From contig NZ_CP170642.1 of the NCBI RefSeq assembly GCF_042926695.1, forward strand, positions 1,984,001-2,048,000: a stretch of DNA of 64,000 nucleotides, in the 5' to 3' direction. Numbering within the stretch: position 1 is the first letter of the stretch; every line of letters starts with the position of its first letter. A program made the translations under genes and the position numbers. Source of the stretch: Lonepinella koalarum. Its GTDB lineage: Bacteria > Pseudomonadota > Gammaproteobacteria > Enterobacterales > Pasteurellaceae. This document shows positions 45,154 to 53,874 of this stretch, one piece after another. The notes under the pieces were generated by a model. That model saw only the letters and a program-made list of their open reading frames with translations, was not told the DNA's origin and ran no database searches.

Positions 45154-45843
45154 TTAAAGTGAAGACTGATCAACAGCTACACCTGCACCCATAGTGGTAG
45201 AGATGCTCACTTTCTTGATAAAGATACCTTTTGCACTGGTTGGTTTTGCTTTCACTAAAGCAGCCAACAAGGCTTGTAAGTTTTCTTTTAATTGTTCTGG
45301 AGCAAAGTCAGCTTTACCGATAGTTGAATGGATAATACCATTTTTATCATTACGATAACGAACCTGACCAGATTTTGCGTTTTTAACCGCTTCGGCCACG
45401 TTTGGTGTGACGGTACCTACTTTCGGGTTTGGCATTAAACCACGTGGACCTAATACTTGACCTAACTGACCGACAACACGCATTGCATCTGGTGATGCAA
45501 TTACAACGTCAAAGTTCATTTCGCCTTTTTTCACTTGCTCGGCAAGATCTTCCATACCCACTAAGTCTGCACCAGCGGCTTTGGCTGCGTCTGCATTGGC
45601 ACCTTGAGTAAACACAGCCACACGCACTTCACGACCTGTACCATGTGGTAACACAGTGGCACCACGTACGTTTTGGTCTGATTTACGTGGATCAATACCT
45701 AAATTTACTGCCACATCTACGCTTTCTTTGAATTTAGCGGTGGCGAATTGTTTTAACACTGCAATAGCTTCGTTAATTTCATACGCTTTAGTAGAATCTA
45801 CGGTCTGCTTGATTGCTTTCATTTTTTTAGTCAATTTAGCCAT
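45154..45843 (-). CDS. rplA: 50S ribosomal protein L1
   Basis: L1 forms the mobile stalk at the E site and represses the rplK-rplA mRNA in E. coli. The 229-residue sequence starts MAKLTKKMKAIKQTVDSTKAY and contains GLMPNPKVGTVTPNV, the most conserved L1 segment. It begins 4 bases after rplK. Confidence 0.98.
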   Translation of the reverse strand: MAKLTKKMKAIKQTVDSTKAYEINEAIAVLKQFATAKFKESVDVAVNLGIDPRKSDQNVRGATVLPHGTGREVRVAVFTQGANADAAKAAGADLVGMEDLAEQVKKGEMNFDVVIASPDAMRVVGQLGQVLGPRGLMPNPKVGTVTPNVAEAVKNAKSGQVRYRNDKNGIIHSTIGKADFAPEQLKENLQALLAALVKAKPTSAKGIFIKKVSISTTMGAGVAVDQSSL

Positions 45844-45847
45844 CGTA

Positions 45848-46276
45848 TTATTCCTCCACCACTAAGCCCATTGAACGAGCTGTACCAGCGATTGATTTCA
45901 TTTTAGTTTCAATAGTTGCACCAGTCATATCCGCTGCTTTCGTTTCAGCGATTTGACGAACTTGCTCTAAGGTTACTTTACCCACTTTATCTTTGTTCGG
46001 TTTACCTGAACCAGATTTGATACCCGCTGCTTTTTTCAATAATACCGCCGCTGGTGGAGTTTTAGTAATGAACGTGAATGAACGGTCTGCATATACCGTA
46101 ATAACTACTGGAATTGGTAAACCTTTTTCTAAGCTCTCAGTACGAGCGTTGAATGCTTTACAAAATTCCATGATGTTCACACCTTGTTGACCTAATGCTG
46201 GACCAACTGGTGGTGATGGATTAGCCATACCCGCTGCAACTTGCAACTTAACGTATGCTTGGACTTTTTTTGCCAT
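45848..46276 (-). CDS. rplK: 50S ribosomal protein L11
   Basis: L11 binds the GTPase-associated region of 23S rRNA and is needed for RelA activation. The 142-residue sequence opens MAKKVQAYVKLQVAAGMANP, with PSPPVGPALGQQGVNIMEFC and the rRNA-binding C-terminal domain ending GTARSMGLVVEE. GAAGGAAACTTAAAC precedes the ATG. Confidence 0.98.
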   Translation of the reverse strand: MAKKVQAYVKLQVAAGMANPSPPVGPALGQQGVNIMEFCKAFNARTESLEKGLPIPVVITVYADRSFTFITKTPPAAVLLKKAAGIKSGSGKPNKDKVGKVTLEQVRQIAETKAADMTGATIETKMKSIAGTARSMGLVVEE

Positions 46277-46404
46277 GTTTAAGTTTCCTTCTATGTGGGT
46301 GATAACGCCGCCAAGCTTTACTCAAGCAGCTCCCCTGTTTATTTCCTTGCGAATGCAAGATTTCTATTTACCCTAACACAAGGCTAGGACGTTAAAAGGG
46401 CTGT

Positions 46405-46444
46405 ATTTTAATCAAATTTTAGGGCGTATGCAATACGCCCCTAC
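46405..46444 (-). promoter_or_regulatory. rplK promoter overlapping a dispersed palindromic repeat
   Basis: On the minus strand, -35 TTGCAT (46433-46428), a 17-base spacer and -10 TAAAAT (46410-46405). The -35 is the centre of the palindrome GGGCGTATTGCATACGCCC (46440-46422), which recurs twice near 53750-53840. The remaining leader to the rplK ATG (46277-46400) has GC-rich pairing stretches that could include an L1-binding site, which I did not resolve. Confidence 0.6.
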
Positions 46445-46467
46445 TACTTTTTATAAAATACCATCCA

Positions 46468-47022
46468 TTAATGGGCTTTTTCTACTTGACTAAACTCAAG
46501 TTCAACGGGTGTCGCACGACCAAAAATAGAAACAGATACTTTAACTCGACCTTTTTCATAATCTACTTCTTCCACGGTACCATTAAAGTCAGCAAATGGT
46601 CCCTCCGTCACTCGCACTTCTTCCCCCGGCAAGAACGTATTCTTCGGACGTGGTTTATCCGCATTTTGTTCGACACGATTTAAAATTAAATCCGCTTCAC
46701 GCTGACTAATTGGCAACGGCTTATCTGCTGTTCCACCAATGAAACCCAATACTCTCGGCACACTACGCACCAACTGCCATGTATAATCATTCATTTCCAT
46801 TTGAACTAACACATAGCCCGGAAAAAATTTGCGTTCACTTTTACGACGTTTACCCGCCACATTCTCAATCACTTCTTCGGTAGGTACAAGCACTTCACCA
46901 AACTGATCTTCCATGTGGTTTAATTTAATATATTCACGCAATGTTGTCGCTACTCGACCTTCAAAACCAGAGAAAGCCTGTAATACATACCAACGTTTTT
47001 TAGCTGCTACTGTTTCTGTCAT
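46468..47022 (-). CDS. nusG: Transcription termination/antitermination factor NusG
   Basis: NusG binds the polymerase clamp and links it to Rho or to S10 of the leading ribosome. The 184-residue protein has the NGN domain (KKRWYVLQAFSGFEGRVA...) and a C-terminal KOW domain (GEEVRVTEGPFADFNGTVEEVDYEKGRVKV). It follows secE by 4 bases, the conserved secE-nusG pair. Confidence 0.98.
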   Translation of the reverse strand: MTETVAAKKRWYVLQAFSGFEGRVATTLREYIKLNHMEDQFGEVLVPTEEVIENVAGKRRKSERKFFPGYVLVQMEMNDYTWQLVRSVPRVLGFIGGTADKPLPISQREADLILNRVEQNADKPRPKNTFLPGEEVRVTEGPFADFNGTVEEVDYEKGRVKVSVSIFGRATPVELEFSQVEKAH

Positions 47023-47026
47023 AGGA

Positions 47027-47440
47027 TTAGAATCTCAAATTGGTTAAGAAATCAAGGACGCTAATAATAATGCTGTCAAACGCCCATAAAATTAATGAAA
47101 CAACTACTGTTACACCAGCCACAATTAATGTGGTTTGTGTAGTTTCGGAGCGAGTTGGCCACACCACTCTACGCATTTCAACACGAGCATCACTAAAGAA
47201 AGCGAGAGCTTTTACCCCCTGATTAGTAATGGCTGCCAAGCCCAAAGCAACGGCAATTAATACCACAATACCGACCACACGAATAGCGGTTGAATATTGT
47301 TCTGCAAAATAAATATTACCTACCGCAGCGACAATGATGACAACGATAGCTAATAACCATAATAAACGGTTTAAACCAACGGATTTTTGCCCTGCTGTTT
47401 GCTCAGGTGCATGTTTCTTTTTCTCGGTAACAAGAGCCAT
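47027..47440 (-). CDS. secE: Protein translocase subunit SecE
   Basis: SecE clamps the two halves of SecY. The 137-residue protein has three predicted transmembrane helices like E. coli SecE, with the conserved cytoplasmic stretch ALAFFSDARVEMRRVVWPTRSETTQTTLIV before the last helix. Confidence 0.97.
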   Translation of the reverse strand: MALVTEKKKHAPEQTAGQKSVGLNRLLWLLAIVVIIVAAVGNIYFAEQYSTAIRVVGIVVLIAVALGLAAITNQGVKALAFFSDARVEMRRVVWPTRSETTQTTLIVAGVTVVVSLILWAFDSIIISVLDFLTNLRF

Positions 47441-47507
47441 AAATTAACCTATCAATAAAATATAAAATTCGGGACATAGGATCTATTGACCCTAATTAGA
47501 ACGAGCG

Positions 47508-47516
47508 ATTGTATCA
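47508..47516 (-). promoter_or_regulatory. secE-nusG promoter, extended -10
   Basis: On the minus strand TGATACAAT (47516-47508) is an extended -10 element about 70 bases before the secE ATG. No good -35 is visible at 17 bases, which extended -10 promoters tolerate. Confidence 0.5.
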
Positions 47517-47567
47517 CTTTCTTTACTATTTTCATATCAAATTTTTAGCTGCCCCCAATTTTTCTAT

Positions 47568-49025
47568 TTATTTTTGTTCTGGAATATTCGCCAATACTTT
47601 GGTCAATAGCGCCCAATAAATTTGTACAGCAGGAATATGCACTTTTTCATCAGGGGAATGAGCATTTTCAATAGTTGGTCCAAAAGACACAATTTCCATC
47701 GCTGGATAAGCCTGTTTAATTAAACCACATTCCAACCCTGCATGAATGACTTTAATGGTTGGTTCAGCACCTAATATTTCCGCATAAATGCGTTGGGTTA
47801 AACGCAAAATATCGGTATCTGGGTGAGGTTGCCAGCCGGGGTAATTACCAGAAAGGGTGACTGTTGCATCACATAAAGATGTCAAAGACGACAATAAACT
47901 TGCCACATATTGTTTACCACTTTCTACTAAAGAGCGAATTAAAATCAACCCCGTTACTGCATCGTCTTCGGTTTTTAACACACCAATACTGCTTGATGTT
48001 TCCACCACACCATCAACAACATCACTGTAACGATTTACGCCATTTGGTAATGCATTAACTAAATGAATAGCTTTATGTGTAGATACTTTGTCAAAGATCA
48101 TTTCTGCTTTTTCAATCAGTTGAGCGGTAAGTGTAGCATTCGGTTCAGCCATGGCTAATTCATCTTGTAATAAATGTTGGAAATTTTGCACCGCAGTTTT
48201 TAAGGCGTTTTCATCATTCACACAAACTATCGCATGTGCCTCACGCGGAATGGCATTACGCACCGAACCGCCTCGAATTTCTGCTAAAGCAAATGAAAAG
48301 GCTTGAGTTTGTTCAATATTTGCTAAGAAACGAGCAAATAATTTAATCGCATTAACTCGATTTGTATTAATTTCACTGCCAGAGTGACCACCGCGCAAAC
48401 CTTTTAAAGAAAGTTGATACGTATGTGCAAAAGTATTTTTTTCACGTTGAATCGGCAAACTCACTTTAGCATCTTCACCACCAGCACAACCAATATAAAT
48501 TTCGCCATTTTCTTCCGTATCGGTATTAATCATCACATCAGATTGTAACCAATTTGTTTTTAAATGGTGCGCCCCATCCATACCAGCTTCTTCCGTCATG
48601 GTACATAACACTTCCAATTCTGGATGGGCTAAATCATCTGCATCTAACACCGCTAAGGCTGATGCCAAACCAATACCATTATCTGAACCCAAAGTTGTCC
48701 CTTTCGCTTTTACCCATTCTCCATCCACATAAGGTAAAATTGGATCCGTTAAGAAATCATGTGTAGATCCCTCATTTGCTTGCGGTACCATATCCATATG
48801 GGCTTGCAATGCGACTTTTTGGCGATTTTCCATGCCTTTACTGGCTGGTTTACGAATTAATACGTTACCAATTTGATCTCGTTCTACAAAAAAACCTTTT
48901 TCTTTCGCCCAATCCACAATAAATTGTGCGACTTTTTCTTCGTGATGTGATGGACGTGGAATAGTACAAAGGCGATCAAACCATTGCCATAAACGTTTTG
49001 GTTGTAATGTTTGAATATCTGACAT
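47568..49025 (-). CDS. pepD: Aminoacyl-histidine dipeptidase (carnosinase, peptidase D)
   Basis: PepD is a cytosolic zinc dipeptidase that hydrolyses Xaa-His and other dipeptides. The 485-residue M20 enzyme shows the metal ligands and catalytic residues in QAHMDMVPQ, LGSDNGIGLA and TMTEEAGMDGA, a lid domain in the middle, and HAGLECGLIKQ near the C-terminus. It diverges from gpt, as in Haemophilus. Confidence 0.97.
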   Translation of the reverse strand: MSDIQTLQPKRLWQWFDRLCTIPRPSHHEEKVAQFIVDWAKEKGFFVERDQIGNVLIRKPASKGMENRQKVALQAHMDMVPQANEGSTHDFLTDPILPYVDGEWVKAKGTTLGSDNGIGLASALAVLDADDLAHPELEVLCTMTEEAGMDGAHHLKTNWLQSDVMINTDTEENGEIYIGCAGGEDAKVSLPIQREKNTFAHTYQLSLKGLRGGHSGSEINTNRVNAIKLFARFLANIEQTQAFSFALAEIRGGSVRNAIPREAHAIVCVNDENALKTAVQNFQHLLQDELAMAEPNATLTAQLIEKAEMIFDKVSTHKAIHLVNALPNGVNRYSDVVDGVVETSSSIGVLKTEDDAVTGLILIRSLVESGKQYVASLLSSLTSLCDATVTLSGNYPGWQPHPDTDILRLTQRIYAEILGAEPTIKVIHAGLECGLIKQAYPAMEIVSFGPTIENAHSPDEKVHIPAVQIYWALLTKVLANIPEQK

Positions 49026-49218
49026 AATAATTCCTCCTTTAATAAAAAGATCGTCTCATTATGGATCAATTTCTGGTTTTATACAAATATTCCTGATATT
49101 TCGCTGATTTTCCACAAAAAATACGATAGAAAAAACAAAATTTCTAGCATTCACCGCCGATAAAATGGTATGCTTACACAATTTTTAAATTTCTCTCAAA
49201 TAAGTTAAGGATAAAATG

Positions 49219-49677
49219 ATGAGTGAAAAGTATATTGTCACTTGGGATATGTTCCAAATGCACGCTCGCAAACTGGCTGAGCGTTTATTACCAGCCACAC
49301 AATGGAAAGGCATTATTGCTGTCAGCCGTGGTGGTTTATTTCCTGCCGCCGTATTAGCACGTGAATTGGGACTACGCCATGTTGAAACTGTGTGTATCTC
49401 CAGTTACGATCATGATCAACAAGGCGAATTAAAAGTCTTACATGCAGCTCAAACTGACGGTGATGGCTTTATCGTAGTGGACGATTTAGTAGATACAGGA
49501 AATACCGCGCGTGAAATTCGCAAAATGTATCCAAAGGCAAAATTTGTTACCGTTTTTGCCAAGCCGGCGGGGGCGCCATTAGTGGATGATTATGTGATAG
49601 ATATTCCACAAAATACTTGGATTGAACAGCCATGGGATTTAGGCTTAGGCTTTGTGCCACCGATTGTGCGTAAATAA
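49219..49677 (+). CDS. gpt: Xanthine-guanine phosphoribosyltransferase
   Basis: Gpt salvages guanine and xanthine to GMP and XMP using PRPP. The 152-residue type I PRTase has the PRPP-binding motif VVDDLVDTGNTA (about 86-97) and DIPQNTWIEQPWD at the C-terminus, matching E. coli Gpt. Two ATGs are adjacent; 49219 (MSEKYIVTWD) has the better 7-base spacing from AAGGA and matches the family start. Confidence 0.97.
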   Translation: MSEKYIVTWDMFQMHARKLAERLLPATQWKGIIAVSRGGLFPAAVLARELGLRHVETVCISSYDHDQQGELKVLHAAQTDGDGFIVVDDLVDTGNTAREIRKMYPKAKFVTVFAKPAGAPLVDDYVIDIPQNTWIEQPWDLGLGFVPPIVRK

Positions 49678-49738
49678 TTGTATAAATACTTGTAGAGCGG
49701 ATTTGTGAGTCCGCCCTTTTAATAACAAAATTCGCTAT

Positions 49739-50455
49739 ATGATTGAATATATAAAACTTTCACCATCTGAAATAAATGCCATTATTTTAAGTTTAAAAGT
49801 CGCTCTGTGGGCGAATATTTGGGCGTTACCCTTTGCGATTGCGATTGCGTGGTTATTAGCTCGCAAACAATTCTGGGGCAAAGCCTTACTTAATGGTATT
49901 GTTCATTTACCGCTTGTGCTACCGCCGGTAGTGATCGGTTACTTACTGCTTATTTCCATGGGACGCAATGGATTCATCGGTAAATATATTTCGCAATGGT
50001 TTGGTTTTACCTTTGGATTCAGCCTTAACGGTGCTATTTTAGCTTCCGCCGTGGTCGCATTTCCCTTAGTGGTACGTTCTATCCGTTTAGCCATTGAAAG
50101 CATTGATATGCGTCTTGAACAAGCTGCCCTAACACTCGGATCTTCACCATGGCGAACTTTTTATACCATCACCTTACCTTTAGCGTTCCCAGGTATTTTG
50201 GCCGGTATGATTTTGGGCTTTGCCCGTTCTTTAGGTGAATTTGGGGCAACTATTACCTTTGTGTCAAACATTCCCAATGTCACGCAAACCATACCACTCG
50301 CCATGTATTCCTTTATCGAAACTCCAAATGCTGAAGGAGCAGCAGCTCGCCTTTGTTTAATTTCCATTATTATTGCGTTACTCTCACTGATTATTTCCGA
50401 GTGGCTCGCCAAACGGACACAACAAAAATTGGGGCAATCTGATGCTAGACATTAA
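49739..50455 (+). CDS. modB: Molybdate ABC transporter permease
   Basis: ModB is the inner-membrane channel of the ModABC molybdate importer. The 238-residue protein has about five transmembrane helices and the ABC-contacting EAA loop EQAALTLGSSPWRTFYTITLPLAFPG, with LPLVLPPVVIGYLLL and RSLGEFGATITFVSNIPN. It overlaps modC by 14 bases. No modA (periplasmic molybdate receptor) lies upstream, where gpt is found instead. Molybdate supply matters for the TorZ-type reductase encoded at the left edge. Confidence 0.95.
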   Translation: MIEYIKLSPSEINAIILSLKVALWANIWALPFAIAIAWLLARKQFWGKALLNGIVHLPLVLPPVVIGYLLLISMGRNGFIGKYISQWFGFTFGFSLNGAILASAVVAFPLVVRSIRLAIESIDMRLEQAALTLGSSPWRTFYTITLPLAFPGILAGMILGFARSLGEFGATITFVSNIPNVTQTIPLAMYSFIETPNAEGAAARLCLISIIIALLSLIISEWLAKRTQQKLGQSDARH

Positions 50456-51134
50456 TGTAAGTAAACGCTTAGGCAATTTTGAATTACAACTTAACGCTCA
50501 AATTCCGAGCCAAAATGTCACCGCACTTTTTGGCTTGTCAGGTTCAGGCAAATCCACCGTGATTAATTTAATCAGTGGGTTAATTCATCCTGATCAAGGT
50601 TATATTAAATTAAATGACAAAATTTTAGTGGATACCAAAAAAGGTATCTGCCTCCCGCCCAATAAACGTAATATGGGCTATGTTTTTCAAGATGGACGTT
50701 TATTTCCACATTATTCTGTAAAAGGAAATTTGCGTTACGCCATGCAATCCAAAAGCAGAAAAAATGCGGTGGAATTTGACCGAATTGTGCAACTACTCGG
50801 CATCGAACACTTGCTAAATCGTTACCCCATCAGCCTGTCTGGCGGGGAAAAACAACGTGTCGCCATTGGAAGAGCGTTATTAAGTCAACCTGAAATGTTG
50901 CTGATGGACGAACCTTTATCCGCCCTTGATTTACCCCGTAAACAAGAGTTATTAAGCTATTTAGAAAACCTCGCCCAACAAATCGCTATTCCGATTTTAT
51001 ATGTCACCCATAGTGTAGATGAACTCACCACATTGGCAGAGCAAGTGATCTTAATGGAAGATGGCAAAATGATTGCTTTTGATAAGGTGGATAATGTGGT
51101 AAGTTCATCTTTGTTTGAGAGATGGAAAGGATAA
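50442..51134 (+). CDS. modC: Molybdate ABC transporter ATPase, lacking the C-terminal MOP domain
   Basis: ModC powers molybdate import. The 230-residue protein has a complete nucleotide-binding domain: Walker A GLSGSGKST, Q-loop FQDGRLFPH, signature LSGGEKQR, Walker B MLLMDEPLSALD and switch His in VTHS. It stops right after the domain (SLFERWKG), whereas E. coli and H. influenzae ModC are about 350 residues and end in a molybdate-sensing MOP/TOBE domain. It may be a naturally short transporter without trans-inhibition or a truncated gene. No remnant of the missing domain is visible before the terminator. Confidence 0.9.
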   Translation: MLDINVSKRLGNFELQLNAQIPSQNVTALFGLSGSGKSTVINLISGLIHPDQGYIKLNDKILVDTKKGICLPPNKRNMGYVFQDGRLFPHYSVKGNLRYAMQSKSRKNAVEFDRIVQLLGIEHLLNRYPISLSGGEKQRVAIGRALLSQPEMLLMDEPLSALDLPRKQELLSYLENLAQQIAIPILYVTHSVDELTTLAEQVILMEDGKMIAFDKVDNVVSSSLFERWKG

Positions 51135-51144
51135 ACAGGCAAAA

Positions 51145-51176
51145 AAATGACCGCACTTTGACGGTCATTTCAATTT
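51145..51176. terminator. Shared terminator of modC and proS
   Basis: AAATGACCG and CGGTCATTT form a 9-bp stem around a loop containing an uptake-signal core (51150-51158, minus). T-rich and A-rich flanks let it work for both convergent genes. Confidence 0.8.
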
Positions 51177-51184
51177 TTAGGTTC

Positions 51185-52900
51185 TTAAGCTTTCACATTC
51201 TCTTTTAAAAACGCTAACAATTCATCTTTTGCAATCATCTGCCTTTCCCCTGTACGGCGGTTTTTGTATTCAATTTCACCGTTAGCCAGATTTTTCTCAC
51301 CGATCACCACCATATGTGGTACGCCGATCAATTCCATATCCGCAAACATGACACCGGGGCGTTCTTTGCGATCATCAAAAATCACATCGACACCTTGCGA
51401 TTGCAAAGTGTGGTATAACTCTTCAGCAAATTGTTGTACGCTTTCGGACTTGTACATATTCATTGGCACAATCGCCACGGTAAATGGGGCAATTTCATCG
51501 CTTGACCAAATAATCCCACGCTCATCATGATTTTGCTCAATCGCCGCTGCCACCACACGGGTGACACCAACACCATAGCAACCCATTGTGATCACCAACG
51601 GTTTACCGTCTTCGCCTTGCACGGTGGCTTTCATGGCTTCGGAATATTTCGTCCCCAACTGGAAAATATGCCCCACTTCAATGCCCCGTTTAATTTGCAA
51701 TGTGCCTTTTCCGTCTGGACTTGGATCACCATCGACGACGTTACGCAAATCAAAAATTTCAGGCAACGCCACATCACGTTCCCAGTTCACATTGAAATAA
51801 TGTTTGCCGTCAATATTGGCTCCCACCGTAAAATCAGACATTAATGCCACGGAGCGATCAATCACCGCTGGAATCGGTAAATTCACCACACCTAATGATC
51901 CCACACCCGCCCCAATTTTGGCTTTAATTGTGGCTTCATCAGCAAATTCTAATGGATCAGCGACTAACGGGTGTTTTTGAGCTTTCACTTCATTTAATTC
52001 ATGATCACCACGTAAGATTAAGGCGATTAACGGCTGTTCTTCTGTTGCCCCTTTTACAATCAAGGTTTTGGCGGTTTTCTCAATTGGCAGATTAAACTGT
52101 TCTACTAACTCTGCAATGGTTTTGGCATTTGGCGTATCCACTAATTCCATCGCTTTAGTTGGTTGTGAACGTTCACCTACCGCCACCGCTTCCGCTAATT
52201 CAATATTGGCGGCAAAATCACTTTCGGTAGAAAATACCACATCATCTTCACCGCTTTGAGCCAGCACTTGAAACTCATGTGATGCGGAGCCACCGATTGA
52301 ACCTGTATCCGCTTGTACTGCACGGAAATCTAAGTTTAACCGATTGAAAATATTGCTATAAACCTGATACATCACATCATAGGTTTGTTGTAAACTTTCT
52401 TTCGTGGTGTGGAAAGAATAAGCGTCTTTCATCACAAATTCACGGGAACGCATTACGCCAAAACGTGGTCGAACTTCGTCACGGAATTTAGTTTGAATTT
52501 GATATAAATTCAGCGGTAACTGTTTGTAAGAACTGATTTCACGGCGAATAAGATCTGTGATCACTTCTTCGTGCGTCGGTCCTAACACAAAATCGCGTTT
52601 GCCACGATCGGTAAAACGCAATAACTCTGCACCATAATCCTGCCAACGCCCTGATTCTTGCCAAAGTTCGGCAGGTTGTACCACAGGCATCAGCACTTCA
52701 ATGGCACCGCCTTTGTTCATTTCTTCACGAATAATATTTTCAACTTTTTTCAATACTTTAACACCTGTTGGCAACCAGTTATATAAGCCAGATGCCATCG
52801 GGCGAATCATACCAGATCGAAGCATTAACTGATGGCTCACCACTTGAGCATCATTCGGGGTTTCTTTTAGCGTTGAAAATAAATATTGACTTGTACGCAT
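51185..52900 (-). CDS. proS: Prolyl-tRNA synthetase
   Basis: ProS charges tRNA(Pro). The 571-residue class II synthetase is of the bacterial type, with motif 2 around FRDEVRPRFGVMRSREFVMKD, an inserted YbaK-like editing domain (about 230-390) that clears mischarged alanine, and an anticodon-binding C-terminal domain (VDVIFDDRKERPGVMFADMELIGVPH). Confidence 0.98.
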   Translation of the reverse strand: MRTSQYLFSTLKETPNDAQVVSHQLMLRSGMIRPMASGLYNWLPTGVKVLKKVENIIREEMNKGGAIEVLMPVVQPAELWQESGRWQDYGAELLRFTDRGKRDFVLGPTHEEVITDLIRREISSYKQLPLNLYQIQTKFRDEVRPRFGVMRSREFVMKDAYSFHTTKESLQQTYDVMYQVYSNIFNRLNLDFRAVQADTGSIGGSASHEFQVLAQSGEDDVVFSTESDFAANIELAEAVAVGERSQPTKAMELVDTPNAKTIAELVEQFNLPIEKTAKTLIVKGATEEQPLIALILRGDHELNEVKAQKHPLVADPLEFADEATIKAKIGAGVGSLGVVNLPIPAVIDRSVALMSDFTVGANIDGKHYFNVNWERDVALPEIFDLRNVVDGDPSPDGKGTLQIKRGIEVGHIFQLGTKYSEAMKATVQGEDGKPLVITMGCYGVGVTRVVAAAIEQNHDERGIIWSSDEIAPFTVAIVPMNMYKSESVQQFAEELYHTLQSQGVDVIFDDRKERPGVMFADMELIGVPHMVVIGEKNLANGEIEYKNRRTGERQMIAKDELLAFLKENVKA

Positions 52901-52952
52901 TGGTATTCCTAATTATTTTATCTATTCAAAAAAAATTTGCGGTATTCTATCA

Positions 52953-53690
52953 TTAAATCTGGTGATTGTGATAACCGGTTAATAAATCTTGCCAATTTTG
53001 CGTGCTAAATTGAATTTTCATCCGTTCAATTTCCTTATGAAAAGAACGCTGTAATCGTTCAAGATTACCTTGTTTCCAAAAATCCCCTGATTTTTCACCG
53101 CACTTATCAAAATCTAACAACCAACATTTTTGCCCTGTTGCTGTCTGTTGGAGCAAAATATTATGGGCGTTTAAATCCGTATGGCAAATTTGCAAATCGT
53201 GTAACTGACGAATTAAGCTACCAATCTGTTGCCAAATTTCTGGGGGCAAGGTTTGATGTTGTAAAACCGCGGTTAAATCCTGTGCATTTTCGATCTTTTC
53301 CATCAAAATATCGGCACGATAACAAATACCTAACTTACCTTTTTCAACGACCGCCATAATTGGCTTCGGCACAGGCAAACCCGCTAAGTATAATTTTTGC
53401 AACAAACGTAATTCGGCAAAACTGCGGGTTTGTGAAAGTACGGTAAAACGGTAGCGATCTCGAATAATTTTACCCCACAAACCGCCACGATAATAATGAC
53501 GTAAGCTGGCATTAACACCGAATAGATCAGCGGTTTGTAAAAAATAAGTGGTACCACGTCCTTTGGCCGTGCCTGAAACTCGCCCTTGCTTTTGCCAATA
53601 GTCAGGTTGGAAAAATTGGGTATAATCCAATTCACTATAACGTTCATCAGAAAGTAAAAAAAACTGGTTTTGATGTTGTCGTTCAATCAT
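52953..53690 (-). CDS. kdkA: 3-deoxy-D-manno-octulosonate kinase
   Basis: KdkA phosphorylates the single Kdo residue of lipid A, a hallmark of Haemophilus-type LPS. The 245-residue protein has a protein-kinase-like fold: ATP-site region around AKGRGTTYFLQT, catalytic loop CHTDLNAHNILL (Asp and Asn) and metal-binding LLDFDKCG. It diverges from the heptosyltransferase gene opsX, as in H. influenzae. Confidence 0.93.
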   Translation of the reverse strand: MIERQHQNQFFLLSDERYSELDYTQFFQPDYWQKQGRVSGTAKGRGTTYFLQTADLFGVNASLRHYYRGGLWGKIIRDRYRFTVLSQTRSFAELRLLQKLYLAGLPVPKPIMAVVEKGKLGICYRADILMEKIENAQDLTAVLQHQTLPPEIWQQIGSLIRQLHDLQICHTDLNAHNILLQQTATGQKCWLLDFDKCGEKSGDFWKQGNLERLQRSFHKEIERMKIQFSTQNWQDLLTGYHNHQI

Positions 53691-53750
53691 TTTATATTCC
53701 TTGTTGGCGTTCGCATCATTCTACTTTAAAATAGGGGTATTTCGCAATTG

Positions 53751-53842
53751 TAGGGGCGTATTGCATACGCCCAATAAATGTAATAATCAAAAATTGTTAA
53801 AACCCTACAATCGAGCATAAGGGCGTATGCAATACGCCCCTG
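53751..53842. repeat. Pair of dispersed palindromic repeats in the kdkA-opsX promoter region
   Basis: GGGCGTATTGCATACGCCC occurs at 53754-53772 and, as its reverse complement, at 53821-53839. Each is flanked by an extra G or C, and 48 bases separate them. A third copy is at 46422-46440. They resemble REP-type extragenic palindromes, here in a head-to-head pair. Confidence 0.9.
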
Positions 53843-53874
53843 TGTTAATGAATTTAGCAATTAAAGGATCCATT

